Shown in pieces: positions 7,975-15,495 of a stretch of 64,000 nt of DNA. Where the stretch lies: NCBI GenBank assembly GCA_002103075.1, contig DABG01000002.1, positions 62,001 through 126,000 of the forward strand. Reading direction: 5' to 3'. The translations under genes and the position numbers were made by a program. The notes beneath the pieces were generated by a model that worked only from the letters and a program-made list of their open reading frames with translations, made no database searches and was not told the DNA's origin. This DNA comes from Candidatus Gastranaerophilales bacterium HUM_9 (GTDB lineage: Bacteria; Cyanobacteriota; Vampirovibrionia; Gastranaerophilales; Gastranaerophilaceae). Within the stretch, counting starts at the first letter, position 1. Every line of letters starts with the position of its first letter.

Positions 7975-8871
7975 CTACGCACGAGAAGATAATTTCAATG
8001 GTGCAGAAACTTTTACTGTACCCAAGAAATCAGCTCTAGGAGCACCAACACCATACAATCCATAACCTTTATAACAAGTATTGAAGCTCTTTTCAGGGAT
8101 ATAAGATTGAGTGTTCAAATCAGATGAAATACCACCTGCTAGAGTTTTGCCAGAAACACCGAATAATGGATAGAATACACCTGCTTCTGGTTGAGCAATG
8201 TTATTTGATACAAGGATATCCCAACCGCATAAACGACCGATATAACCTTTAGCCATCTTTTCGTGACCAGATTCAACATATTTCAACTCATCAAGTTTAC
8301 CTAAGTAGAATTGATATTCAGGTGGAACAATACAAACCATTGAGCCATCAATCCAGTTTGTATGACCTTTGCCATCACCTCTTTGAAACTCTGCCTGCAT
8401 ATATGCCAAAATTTCTTTTGCATAATCTGCATCAAGAGCAATCGCACTACCGTCATCATCAAGATAATGACCTGCTCTTGTATAAAGGTTTGCAAAAGTT
8501 GCATCAACACCTGCTGCAAACTGTTTTACTGCATCATTTGTATAATCTGATGCTAGAACTGTTTGAGCTTCTACACTTTCACCCGCTGAAATACGTTTTG
8601 TTTCAACTTCTGAAAGTTCAAAGTGGAATGCTTTACCTTTGTTGATTTTAACTTTTGTTGTTGATGCTGCTGCAAATTCTGCATCTTTCAAATCGCCACC
8701 ATCATATTCAAACATAGTTACTGAACCAGGCATAACGATATCAACTTCGTCACCTTTTTTCACGTTATCTTTAAACTCTGTATGAGCAAGTTTTCCAATA
8801 ACTAATTCATCATAAAAATTCTTTTTAAATGATTGACTGAATGTACTAATAATCATTTGTTCAATTGCCAT
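7975..8871 (-). CDS. Major capsid (coat) protein, HK97 fold
   Basis: 298 residues, with the start at 8871 after an AAAGGAC site. Marks of podovirus coat proteins are visible: a QSFKKNFYDELVIGKLAHTEF opening, the KKGDEVDIVMPG strand, a helix after ETKRISAGESVEAQ, and VCIVPPEYQFYLGKL in the P-domain. A C-terminal half follows with GRLCGWDILVSNNI. Codon use is smoother than in neighbouring phage genes, as for an abundant structural protein. Scaffold lies upstream and a decoration-like gene downstream. This is the strongest virion assignment in the window. Confidence 0.85.
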   Translation of the reverse strand: MAIEQMIISTFSQSFKKNFYDELVIGKLAHTEFKDNVKKGDEVDIVMPGSVTMFEYDGGDLKDAEFAAASTTKVKINKGKAFHFELSEVETKRISAGESVEAQTVLASDYTNDAVKQFAAGVDATFANLYTRAGHYLDDDGSAIALDADYAKEILAYMQAEFQRGDGKGHTNWIDGSMVCIVPPEYQFYLGKLDELKYVESGHEKMAKGYIGRLCGWDILVSNNIAQPEAGVFYPLFGVSGKTLAGGISSDLNTQSYIPEKSFNTCYKGYGLYGVGAPRADFLGTVKVSAPLKLSSRA

Positions 8872-9075
8872 AATTTTGTCCTTTCTTTTTAAACTTTTTT
8901 TACACTATTTTTTCAATCGAAATTAAGGCTTATACACTTCATTTTTCATTGTTACCACTTTGATTAAGTGCAATTACTAAATGTTTATATAAGTTCCCCT
9001 TACGTTCGATTTCTTTACTACCGGCATTTAAGACTGATACTCAGAAAACTTCCGAAATCACTGACGGTACTTAAG
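8872..9075 (-). other. Scaffold-coat intergenic region with potential RNA pseudoknot
   Basis: 204 bp without a convincing gene. Read on the minus strand, 9065-9069 can pair with 9019-9023 and 9054-9059 with 9008-9013. The pairs interlock, and a CTGA-GTA-TCAG hairpin (9034-9044) lies between them. This stretch is less AT-rich than its surroundings. It may be a leader or processing site that sets coat expression. The pairing is hand-derived. Confidence 0.35.
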
Positions 9076-9741
9076 CTACACATATTTTGCAATGTATTTA
9101 TCAAGTTCTTCTGGCGGAATATCCTGAAATCTCAATTTTTTATCAGACTTTTTAGTTTCACCTTTTGAAAAACTCAAACTATCTGTTGCAGATTTATTTT
9201 CATCTTGAGCGTTTTTAAGTTGTTCTTTCAACATAATTCTTGAAAGTACATAATCTTCTAACTTTTGAACAAATAAGTCCGTATCTAAATTTGTTCCAAG
9301 AGCTTGAAACGCTTCTGAATAAAGATTTTTAAACGCATCATTTTGAAAATAATTTTCATTATCATATTTTGCCAGATAGTTATTCACATATTCTTGTTTT
9401 TCAAGTTCTTTAGCTTCTTCTTCTTTTTGTTTAGCAACAACTTCTTGAAGAACCTGTTTTAACTTTCTAAGATTTCCTAATTCAACAGATTGTTCACCTT
9501 GTTGTTTTTGAAGATTTTGATAAGCCATTTTTAAATCTTCATAATTTTTAAATTTTCCTAAAATTAAATCCGACTTATTATCTGTCGGATTTTCATCTTT
9601 TTTGTCAGTTTCAGTTTTTTGAGAATTTTCATTGTTTGAGATTGTTGTTTCATCTTTAGTTTGATTAACAACATTTTCATCTTGATTTGTTTGACCATTT
9701 TTCTGTTCTTGATTTGCATCTGTTTTAATTTGTTCAGACAT
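9076..9741 (-). CDS. Phage scaffold protein
   Basis: 221 residues from ATG 9741, which has AAAGGAG five bases upstream. An in-frame upstream ATG at 9771 would put the ribosome site inside the gene. The protein is very rich in Gln, Lys, Glu and Asn. It has a disordered first 70 residues, a predicted coiled coil around QNLQKQQGEQSVELGNLRKL and KQKEEEAKELEKQ, and a basic helix-turn-helix-like end (KLRFQDIPPEELDKYIAKYV). This is the usual plan of podovirus scaffolds, whose C-terminus binds coat subunits. It lies directly upstream of the coat gene. Confidence 0.7.
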   Translation of the reverse strand: MSEQIKTDANQEQKNGQTNQDENVVNQTKDETTISNNENSQKTETDKKDENPTDNKSDLILGKFKNYEDLKMAYQNLQKQQGEQSVELGNLRKLKQVLQEVVAKQKEEEAKELEKQEYVNNYLAKYDNENYFQNDAFKNLYSEAFQALGTNLDTDLFVQKLEDYVLSRIMLKEQLKNAQDENKSATDSLSFSKGETKKSDKKLRFQDIPPEELDKYIAKYV

Positions 9742-9775
9742 GATTTCTCCTTTATATTTTGGGGTACACAAAATT

Positions 9776-9801
9776 GGGTGTTCAACAGAAGTTGAACACC
9801 C
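9776..9801 (-). other. Hairpin in the leader of the scaffold-coat operon
   Basis: Perfect 11-bp stem (gggtgttcaac/gttgaacaccc) with a 4-base loop. On the minus strand it lies between the promoter near 9905-9933 and the scaffold start, followed by a short AATTTTG run. It could be a leaky terminator or a leader structure. Confidence 0.5.
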
Positions 9802-9852
9802 AAAATAAATAAACTTATTTTTACGTATAAAACGTCCTATACCTTTTGAAGA

Positions 9853-9960
9853 TTTTTCCTACGCAACTACTTAAAGTCTTGTTTCCAAATCAGGTACAGT
9901 TTTCATTCTATAGATTTGTTTTGCATTTGTCACGCAATATTAAGAAATTGTTACAATTCA
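9853..9960 (-). repeat. Shared promoter-leader element, copy 1
   Basis: About 108 bp match 18977-19085 in the same orientation, with conserved blocks separated by diverged bases. Each copy lies in front of a phage structural operon, at nearly the same distance to the first start codon. The longest conserved block (9853-9892) falls just downstream of the predicted transcription start. Confidence 0.8.
9905..9933 (-). promoter_or_regulatory. Predicted sigma70 promoter of scaffold-coat operon
   Basis: On the minus strand GTGACA (9928-9933) and TAGAAT (9905-9910) are spaced 17 bp apart. The same boxes and spacing are kept in the second copy. A start near 9898 gives a leader of about 157 nt before the scaffold ATG. 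Confidence 0.6.
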
Positions 9961-10150
9961 ACTCTCAATTAATACGTAATAAATTTAGCTTTGCTAGTTC
10001 CAATCCATTGAAAATAGCGGACAAAACAGTTTACAAAAAATTTCACTAAGACCATTAATCAGAACTCCTAATTTAAGAGTAACCGCACCCACATTTTACA
10101 ATTTTTTTAGAAATATTTCAACATGTTTTTTCAAAAATCATCACATAACT

Positions 10151-10175
10151 TAATAGTGTCAATCCAACACTATTA
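10151..10175 (-). terminator. Possible terminator after crcB pair
   Basis: 9-bp stem (taatagtgt/acactatta) with a 7-base loop, located 12 bp past the crcB stop. The following minus-strand bases are only moderately T-rich, so termination may be weak. Confidence 0.4.
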
Positions 10176-10186
10176 CTGAATTAGGA

Positions 10187-10552
10187 CTACATTCCTTTTG
10201 CTAAAATTATACCTATATACAAGAATAAAAAAGATACTAAACAAGAACCAAATGCATACTTAAAATATTCTCTATATCTTTGTCCTGCAATCAAAGTTAA
10301 ATTGTCAAATTCATAAGAACTAAATGTTGTAAATGATGCAATAGTACCAATTACTATAGTTTTGTATAAAAATGAACAATGTGTACAAGAAGTTGCATAA
10401 ATATAACCTAACAAAAACGAGCCTAAAACATTCACTAAAAATGTTCCAATATGTTTATTTTGAGGTGCAAAATTAGAAAAAGTATTTGTTATCAAATATC
10501 TTAAAACCGCACCAATTCCACCACCTAAAACTATTCCAAACATATTAACCAT
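10187..10552 (-). CDS. crcB: Fluoride exporter CrcB/Fluc, second subunit
   Basis: 121 residues with four membrane segments. Family marks are GGGIGAVLRYLIT near the N-terminus, the FLVNVLGSFLLGYIYA segment with its conserved Asn, and TIASFTTFSSYEFD, which includes the phenylalanine-lined pore. It overlaps the upstream crcB paralogue by 8 bp. Paired crcB genes usually encode the two halves of a heterodimeric fluoride channel. It acts in the inner membrane. Confidence 0.9.
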   Translation of the reverse strand: MVNMFGIVLGGGIGAVLRYLITNTFSNFAPQNKHIGTFLVNVLGSFLLGYIYATSCTHCSFLYKTIVIGTIASFTTFSSYEFDNLTLIAGQRYREYFKYAFGSCLVSFLFLYIGIILAKGM

Positions 10553-10949
10553 TTATATTACGACCTTTTCTTGATTTTATAATCTTAACCATAAAACTGT
10601 ATGCCAAATTTATACCTAAAGAAACTAAACAAATACCTAACAGTACTGATAATAAGAAATATATCAACAATCCTATTATGTTTGAATTTACGACAAACTG
10701 ATATAAGTCTAAGACAAAGGTACTAAAGGTTGTCAAACCACCTGCTAAACCAACTGTCAACAAACTTTTTATACATTTATTCAAATAACGTGGGTTACGT
10801 CCAAATAAATATGCAGAAAACCCTATTATAAAACACCCTAACATATTTACTAAAAATGTTGCAACAAAACTTGGCTCTATTTGAGTATAAGTTAAATACC
10901 TCAACAAAGCTCCGATTGCACCACCAATAAATATACATAAAATTTCCAT
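10545..10949 (-). CDS. crcB: Fluoride exporter CrcB/Fluc, first subunit
   Basis: 134 residues with four membrane segments. GGAIGALLRYL, FLVNMLGCFIIGF and GLAGGLTTFSTFVLD are the expected family blocks. The C-terminus is longer and more basic than in its partner. It starts 6 bp after TATAAT, so the mRNA is probably leaderless. The 38 bp to the divergent mini-RNase III gene are too short for a fluoride riboswitch, so the pair looks constitutive. Confidence 0.9.
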   Translation of the reverse strand: MEILCIFIGGAIGALLRYLTYTQIEPSFVATFLVNMLGCFIIGFSAYLFGRNPRYLNKCIKSLLTVGLAGGLTTFSTFVLDLYQFVVNSNIIGLLIYFLLSVLLGICLVSLGINLAYSFMVKIIKSRKGRNING

Positions 10950-10955
10950 AGGTTT

Positions 10956-10961
10956 ATTATA
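10956..10961 (-). promoter_or_regulatory. -10 box of crcB pair, leaderless spacing
   Basis: TATAAT on the minus strand, then AAACCT, then ATG. The six-base spacer is identical to that before cassettes 1-3, and no ribosome site fits. Confidence 0.6.
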
Positions 10962-10987
10962 TCATAATTTTGTTATAAGATTAAATT

Positions 10988-11353
10988 ATGGAATCAATGA
11001 ACTTAAGAAATTACGCACATATTGGAGATGCCGTTTGGGAGCTTTTCGTTAGAAAATATACGGTTTATAAAACCCAAAATTTAAAGTTGCTCCATAAGAT
11101 TACAACTGAGAGAGTAAATTTGGTTTACCAAGCAGAAATGCTTGATTTTTTAGAACCTATGCTTGATGAACAAGAACAAGATTTAGCAAGACGTGCAAGA
11201 AATTGTAAAATTCCTGTAGGAAGAAGAAACAACCAATTTGAATACAGAAAATCAACTGCTTTTGAAGCTCTTGTAGGGTATTGGTATCTTGAAAAACCTG
11301 AAAGATACGAAGAAATTATATCAATAATTAAAGAAAAATTCTTTAGTGAATAA
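10988..11353 (+). CDS. mrnC: Mini-ribonuclease III
   Basis: 121 residues. The RNase III catalytic fold is present without the dsRNA-binding domain. AHIGDAVWELFVR carries the first metal-binding acid, and KSTAFEALVGYWYL matches the second acidic motif. The basic ARRARNCKIPVGRRNN segment lies between them. In Bacillus the family matures 23S rRNA. The start has a TATAAG/TAAGAT element within 6-8 bp and no Shine-Dalgarno sequence. The 3' end overlaps the convergent holB stop by 11 bp. Confidence 0.9.
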   Translation: MESMNLRNYAHIGDAVWELFVRKYTVYKTQNLKLLHKITTERVNLVYQAEMLDFLEPMLDEQEQDLARRARNCKIPVGRRNNQFEYRKSTAFEALVGYWYLEKPERYEEIISIIKEKFFSE

Positions 11354-12182
11354 GTTTTAAACACAACTCATCAAATATTATTTCTGGCTTCATGCCTAGA
11401 TTAAACTCTGTTTTAGCCTTTTCTATAGCTCGAACATCTTCTATAAACTGTGTTTGAGTTGGGTTTGATTTAAGAACCATAAGAATATAGTTTTGCATCT
11501 GCTCCAACAATATCGTAGGCTGAATTTCAGCAGATAGATTGACTAATTTTTGAGAAACTTCAAACGACTCTGAACGAGGAATTTCCCAATAATTTTCAAA
11601 TACACCTTTTACTGACTCATAGTTATAGTTCAATCGTTCTTTTGTCGGAACAAAAAAACACTGACACCTTGAAACAATTGTAGATATCAAATCAGATTTA
11701 TCTTGTGCTAAAAATATAAATGTTATGTTTGGATTAGGTTCTTCAATAGACTTAAGAAGTGAGTTTGCGGTTGCTTCTTGTAGATTAAATTGGTTTAAAC
11801 CCTTTATATTACCATCGTCATCTCTGTCACAGAAGATATAGACTCTATTGTAATCAGAACTTGTAACGATTGCGTTTCTAACCATTTCTGCTTGCTTTAC
11901 AGAGATTACTGTTTTTGACAAATCGTCTTCCGGTTTACTGTCTTTAGGTGAAATTGTAAGCACAGCTGGGTGATTACCCTCTCTAATCCATTTACAATTT
12001 AAACATTGACATTCATCAGATTTATCACCTGTACAATTCAATAGACGTGCAATTTCTGTGGCAAAAGTATATTGTGAATTTAAGTCATTTCCATATAATA
12101 AAATACTTTGAGCAAGTTTTGAATTTGCTATACTTTTTTCAAAGAAATTAGTTAAAAATGGGTATTTATCTGATAATAGCAT
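11343..12182 (-). CDS. holB: DNA polymerase III delta-prime subunit
   Basis: 279 residues from ATG 12182, preceded by GAGGAG. This start overlaps the end of holA by 17 bp. Clamp-loader AAA+ marks are visible: SILLYGNDLNSQYTFATEIA in the P-loop position (degenerate, as usual for delta-prime), a zinc module with Cys in NCTGDKSDECQCLNC, NSLLKSIEEPNPNITFIFLA, and the SRC motif in TIVSRCQCF. Delta-prime is the stator of the clamp loader. Pairing with holA fits a single clamp-loader operon. Confidence 0.85.
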   Translation of the reverse strand: MLLSDKYPFLTNFFEKSIANSKLAQSILLYGNDLNSQYTFATEIARLLNCTGDKSDECQCLNCKWIREGNHPAVLTISPKDSKPEDDLSKTVISVKQAEMVRNAIVTSSDYNRVYIFCDRDDDGNIKGLNQFNLQEATANSLLKSIEEPNPNITFIFLAQDKSDLISTIVSRCQCFFVPTKERLNYNYESVKGVFENYWEIPRSESFEVSQKLVNLSAEIQPTILLEQMQNYILMVLKSNPTQTQFIEDVRAIEKAKTEFNLGMKPEIIFDELCLKLIH

Positions 12183-13158
12183 TTTCCAACTCCTCAACAG
12201 GACTAATTGCTTGTCCTGTTTTAATTTTGTATTCAGCTTCCGTTAAATGTTCTCTCAATTCAACAAGAGTTTTAGCTGGTGTATTTTTAAGTTTTTCTAA
12301 TGTCTTTTTTACTAAAAATTCGTGCATTTTAGTCATCTTTGATAACTCAAAAGAAGATTTATTGCTTGAATAAATTTTAAGAATTATCCATTGTTTTAAC
12401 ATTGTTTGAAGTGGTGCTAACAATTCTAATGGGTGTTTTGTCACTAATAGTTTTCGCATTTCTAAAAGAGCATCACCTTTTTTGTTCGCAATTATAAAAT
12501 CAGTTAGATTAAAGAGGTCTTCATTTGAAATACAGATTTCTTTAATCATATGCTTTGTAATTGTTTTTTCAGGATATGCTAAAAGTGCGAGTTTACCTAT
12601 TTCTGTATTAAATTGACGCAAATTATTTCCAATACTTTCAATCATCAATTCGGCAACATCTGTTGGAATTTTTACCCCATGTTGTTTAGCAAAAGTTTCA
12701 ATCCATGATATAAGCTCTTGTTTTTTATAGGTTGGAATTGTTGCAAACTCTTTGGTATTATATTTTGAAAGCACTTTATAAATTTTACGTCTTGAATCAG
12801 GCTTTTTCTTTTTATCTTCTTTTGAAAATTTAGCAACAAAATATATATCTAATGCAGATGAATTTTCATGATTAAAATCTAGGGCTTCTTTTATTTCTTT
12901 TATTTGATTATCTTCTAACGATGCCGATAATAAGTTATTACAGTTGATTACAACAACCATGTTTCCAAACATCATAGGCTGTGTTCTAAGTATTGGAATA
13001 AGTTCAGAATATCCGATACCGTTTTTTTTATCTTTTTCATTGTAAGTATATTCAGCGTAATTCATGGCTGAAAAATTCTCATCAAGAGAAGATTTAGCCT
13101 TTTGAATTTCTAAATCAATTAAATAATCTTCATCACCATAAAAAAACGATATACCCAT
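12166..13158 (-). CDS. holA: DNA polymerase III delta subunit
   Basis: 330 residues from ATG 13158 (MGISFFYGDEDYLID), chosen because this is the family N-terminus. A longer frame would add 38 unrelated residues. TATAAT stands exactly 6 bp before this ATG, so a leaderless mRNA is predicted. Blocks typical of HolA are MMFGNMVVVINCNNLL, FVAKFSKEDKKKKPDSRRKIYK and LMIESIGNNLRQFNTEIGKLALLA. Delta opens the sliding clamp. Confidence 0.85.
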   Translation of the reverse strand: MGISFFYGDEDYLIDLEIQKAKSSLDENFSAMNYAEYTYNEKDKKNGIGYSELIPILRTQPMMFGNMVVVINCNNLLSASLEDNQIKEIKEALDFNHENSSALDIYFVAKFSKEDKKKKPDSRRKIYKVLSKYNTKEFATIPTYKKQELISWIETFAKQHGVKIPTDVAELMIESIGNNLRQFNTEIGKLALLAYPEKTITKHMIKEICISNEDLFNLTDFIIANKKGDALLEMRKLLVTKHPLELLAPLQTMLKQWIILKIYSSNKSSFELSKMTKMHEFLVKKTLEKLKNTPAKTLVELREHLTEAEYKIKTGQAISPVEELENAIIR

Positions 13159-13164
13159 AGAAAC

Positions 13165-13170
13165 ATTATA
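13165..13170 (-). promoter_or_regulatory. -10 box of holA, leaderless spacing
   Basis: TATAAT followed by six bases (GTTTCT) and ATG on the minus strand. There is no ribosome site. Confidence 0.55.
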
Positions 13171-13225
13171 CAATAAACAGTTCAAGCACATTATTAACTT
13201 TTGTAAATAAACAATCAAAATAGGG

Positions 13226-13254
13226 TTGTTGAAATTTAAAAAATGCACTATACT
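13226..13254 (+). promoter_or_regulatory. Strong sigma70 promoter of putative ncRNA
   Basis: TTGTTG (13226-13231) and TATACT (13249-13254) are spaced exactly 17 bp apart. A start near 13260 is expected. No open reading frame follows. Confidence 0.6.
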
Positions 13255-13260
13255 GTCAGT

Positions 13261-13518
13261 GGAGGAATTCACGGGGATATATTACATTTACCACAGTCGT
13301 CTAACGGCATAATTTTTAATTGTCATAAAACTCACTATCCATTTTATGAACAATTGTAACAATATATACTAATTATGCAATTTGTATATACAAAAATACT
13401 TTATATATACATAAGACGATAATTAAAAACCTTTCATACACAACCTACACACACTAACCTTCTACACGAGGAATTACACAAAAAATTCCAAACACTCTTT
13501 TCTTGAGTGTTTTTTTTT
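13261..13518 (+). ncRNA. Putative structured non-coding RNA (6S-like?)
   Basis: About 258 nt between a consensus promoter and a strong terminator, without any plausible frame. Long-range pairings suggest a rod: ggaatt (13264-13269) with aattcc near 13484-13489, tttttaatt near 13313-13321 with aattaaaaa near 13431-13439, and tgtatata with tatataca in the apical part. A rod of this size is reminiscent of 6S RNA, but I see no diagnostic sequence for 6S, SRP RNA, RNase P or tmRNA. It lies upstream of clpP and divergent from holA. Confidence 0.45.
13490..13518 (+). terminator. Intrinsic terminator of the putative ncRNA
   Basis: 8-bp stem aaacactc/gagtgttt with a 7-base loop, followed by six further T residues. 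No coding gene ends upstream on this strand, so it must serve the ncRNA transcript. Confidence 0.8.
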
Positions 13519-13577
13519 GCTTTATTTTACAAATTTTCAATAACTTTATAACTTAGTAGCTCAATCACATCACATTA

Positions 13578-13606
13578 TTTGCAGGATTTCAGATTTGTAC
13601 TATAAT
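13578..13606 (+). promoter_or_regulatory. clpP promoter
   Basis: TATAAT at 13601-13606 has TTTGCA 17 bp upstream. A canonical AAGGAG lies before the clpP ATG, giving a normal leader. Confidence 0.55.
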
Positions 13607-13641
13607 AGTAACTATAAACACTATTATACAAGGAGAATTTT

Positions 13642-14253
13642 ATGAGCGACTATTCAAAGATATTAAGTTATGTTCCTACAGTTATAGAATCATCATCAAG
13701 AGGGGAACGTTCTTTCGATATATTTTCAAGATTATTAAGAGAAAGAATTATTTTTCTTGGAACAGAAATCAACGATGAAGTTGCTAATGCGGTAGTTGCT
13801 CAATTATTATTGCTAGACAGCGAAAACTCAGAAAAAGATATTATGTTATATATCAACAGCCCAGGGGGTGTAATCACAGCTGGTATGGCAATCTATGATA
13901 CAATGAACCTAATCAAATCTGATGTATCAACTATTTGTTTAGGGGAAGCAGCAAGCATGGGTTCATTCTTATTATCTTCAGGTGCGAAAGGTAAAAGATT
14001 AGCATTACCTAGTGCAAGAATAATGATTCACCAACCTTTAGGCGGTGCTCAAGGTCAAGCTACAGATATTGAACTTGAAGCAAAAGAAATTTTACGTATG
14101 AAAGAAATGTTGACAGGTATTTTAGCTAAAAATTCTGGTCAAGATATTGAAAGATTAAAACAAGATTGCGAAAGAGATTATTACATGTCTGCAGCACAAG
14201 CTGTTGAATATGGTTTAATCGATAAAGTTATTACTTCTGAAGATTTAAAATAA
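13642..14253 (+). CDS. clpP: ATP-dependent Clp protease proteolytic subunit
   Basis: 203 residues. The serine protease triad is visible: Ser105 in GEAASMGSF, His130 in IMIHQPLGG and Asp179 in ERDYYMSA. INSPGG forms the oxyanion strand. Length and N-terminal loop match ClpP, not the cyanobacterial inactive ClpR, because all three residues are present. It forms tetradecamers with ClpX or ClpC ATPases. No clpX follows. The downstream gene starts 37 bp later with no terminator between. Confidence 0.95.
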   Translation: MSDYSKILSYVPTVIESSSRGERSFDIFSRLLRERIIFLGTEINDEVANAVVAQLLLLDSENSEKDIMLYINSPGGVITAGMAIYDTMNLIKSDVSTICLGEAASMGSFLLSSGAKGKRLALPSARIMIHQPLGGAQGQATDIELEAKEILRMKEMLTGILAKNSGQDIERLKQDCERDYYMSAAQAVEYGLIDKVITSEDLK

Positions 14254-14290
14254 CTAGCAAAAAATATTTTTTACAGGCATTCAATAAGTA

Positions 14291-15394
14291 ATGAACGTTT
14301 TGAGTGGTGCAAATAAGTTTTTAGAGTCAAAAGCAACAGCTGCAACTGTGTTTGGAGTTACAGGGCTAAGTAAACTTGCTTCTGATTATAAAGATGCACC
14401 TACTGATAAAAAACATTATACACTTACTCATGACACTATTGTTCTTGGAGCATCAGCATTAGGTGTTGCAGGATATACTTTTGCATCAAAAAAAGTCATA
14501 AAAAACAAAGGATTTTTAAAACACTTTAACAAGTTAAAGACCAATATTAAAGGGAGCTTAGAAGAAAAACGATACTCAAAACCAGCCACAAAAGCGTTAG
14601 AATACCTAAAAGAAGTATCAACAAAATGTCTTGATAATACATTAATGCTTGGCACAGGTATACTCGGTGCAATTGGAGCCGATTATCTTATTCATGCTGT
14701 TAGACTCGATAAAAAATTAAAGCAACAAAACACCCTTAAAACAGAAGAAAACTCTTTCAACAGAATTAACGACACAACAAACACACTAATACATTCATTC
14801 AAAGAAAGTGGCTTAAATAAAACACTTGAAAACACTGTAGGATCAGAAGTAAAAAACAGTATATATAATAGAATTTTTGATTTTCCAGCAATGAAAATGT
14901 TCACAACTAGCATGGTTGGAATGCAAGGATTTGAAGTTATTCAAGAAAAAACACTCAAAGCACGTATGAAACACACGACTAAATGTCTTATTGCTAATTC
15001 TGTTGTACCTATTTTCTTTTTATCTACAGCGACATCACTCACTAAGAAAATGAACAGTGCAATCAGGTTACCTCTTACATTTGCTACAATGATTTTTGGC
15101 ACAATGTACACAAACAAATTGATTGATAAACATCAATACAAGGAACCTAAGAAACCAATCAAACAACTAATTGCGAAAGCTCAAGCTAAAAAAGAAGCTA
15201 AAAACAATTCCAAAACAAATACAAATATAACACCACAAACAGAAACGCAAATTAACTCACAAACTGAACCTAATTTGAATCAGACTATAGGAGTTCAAGA
15301 ATTAACTCAAAATACGCAAAACCAAATAGAAAACCCTACTCAAAACAATAAACAACCACAAAATGTATCAAATAAAATACAAATAACGGCTTGA
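14291..15394 (+). CDS. Unknown protein with hydrophobic segments and a Gln/Asn-rich tail
   Basis: 367 residues, family not recognised. Hydrophobic, Gly/Ala-rich stretches occur at about residues 16-27, 50-66, 118-134 and 235-276 (LGASALGVAGYTFASKK, MLGTGILGAIGADYLI, NSVVPIFFLSTATSL). They alternate with Lys-rich helices. From about residue 290 it becomes a low-complexity tail of Lys/Ala, then Asn, Thr and Gln. The N-terminus is not a signal peptide. It is co-directional with clpP without an obvious terminator, but a functional tie is unproven. It may be lineage-specific. Confidence 0.55.
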   Translation: MNVLSGANKFLESKATAATVFGVTGLSKLASDYKDAPTDKKHYTLTHDTIVLGASALGVAGYTFASKKVIKNKGFLKHFNKLKTNIKGSLEEKRYSKPATKALEYLKEVSTKCLDNTLMLGTGILGAIGADYLIHAVRLDKKLKQQNTLKTEENSFNRINDTTNTLIHSFKESGLNKTLENTVGSEVKNSIYNRIFDFPAMKMFTTSMVGMQGFEVIQEKTLKARMKHTTKCLIANSVVPIFFLSTATSLTKKMNSAIRLPLTFATMIFGTMYTNKLIDKHQYKEPKKPIKQLIAKAQAKKEAKNNSKTNTNITPQTETQINSQTEPNLNQTIGVQELTQNTQNQIENPTQNNKQPQNVSNKIQITA

Positions 15395-15495
15395 TTTTTT
15401 AATTAATGTAACATTTAATGAATTAATTTATCAAAAAAAATTTTATTTTGTTTTAATTTTGATATATTATTATAAAGAACAATTTTTAAAGAATT

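Noticed and set aside
8301..8645. Several ORFs inside the coat gene region on both strands
   Set aside because: They are shadows of the coat gene, and their low-complexity His/Gln/Leu composition is an artefact.
8932..9018. Possible 28-codon minus-strand peptide between scaffold and coat
   Set aside because: The frame looks protein-like but has no start codon in reach. A frameshift product could not be supported.
9846..10049. Plus-strand ORF of 67 codons over the promoter repeat
   Set aside because: It uses a TTG start without a ribosome site. The second copy of the repeat breaks the frame early.
10950..10987. Fluoride riboswitch before crcB
   Set aside because: Only 38 bp separate crcB from the divergent gene and the start looks leaderless. 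There is no room for the aptamer.
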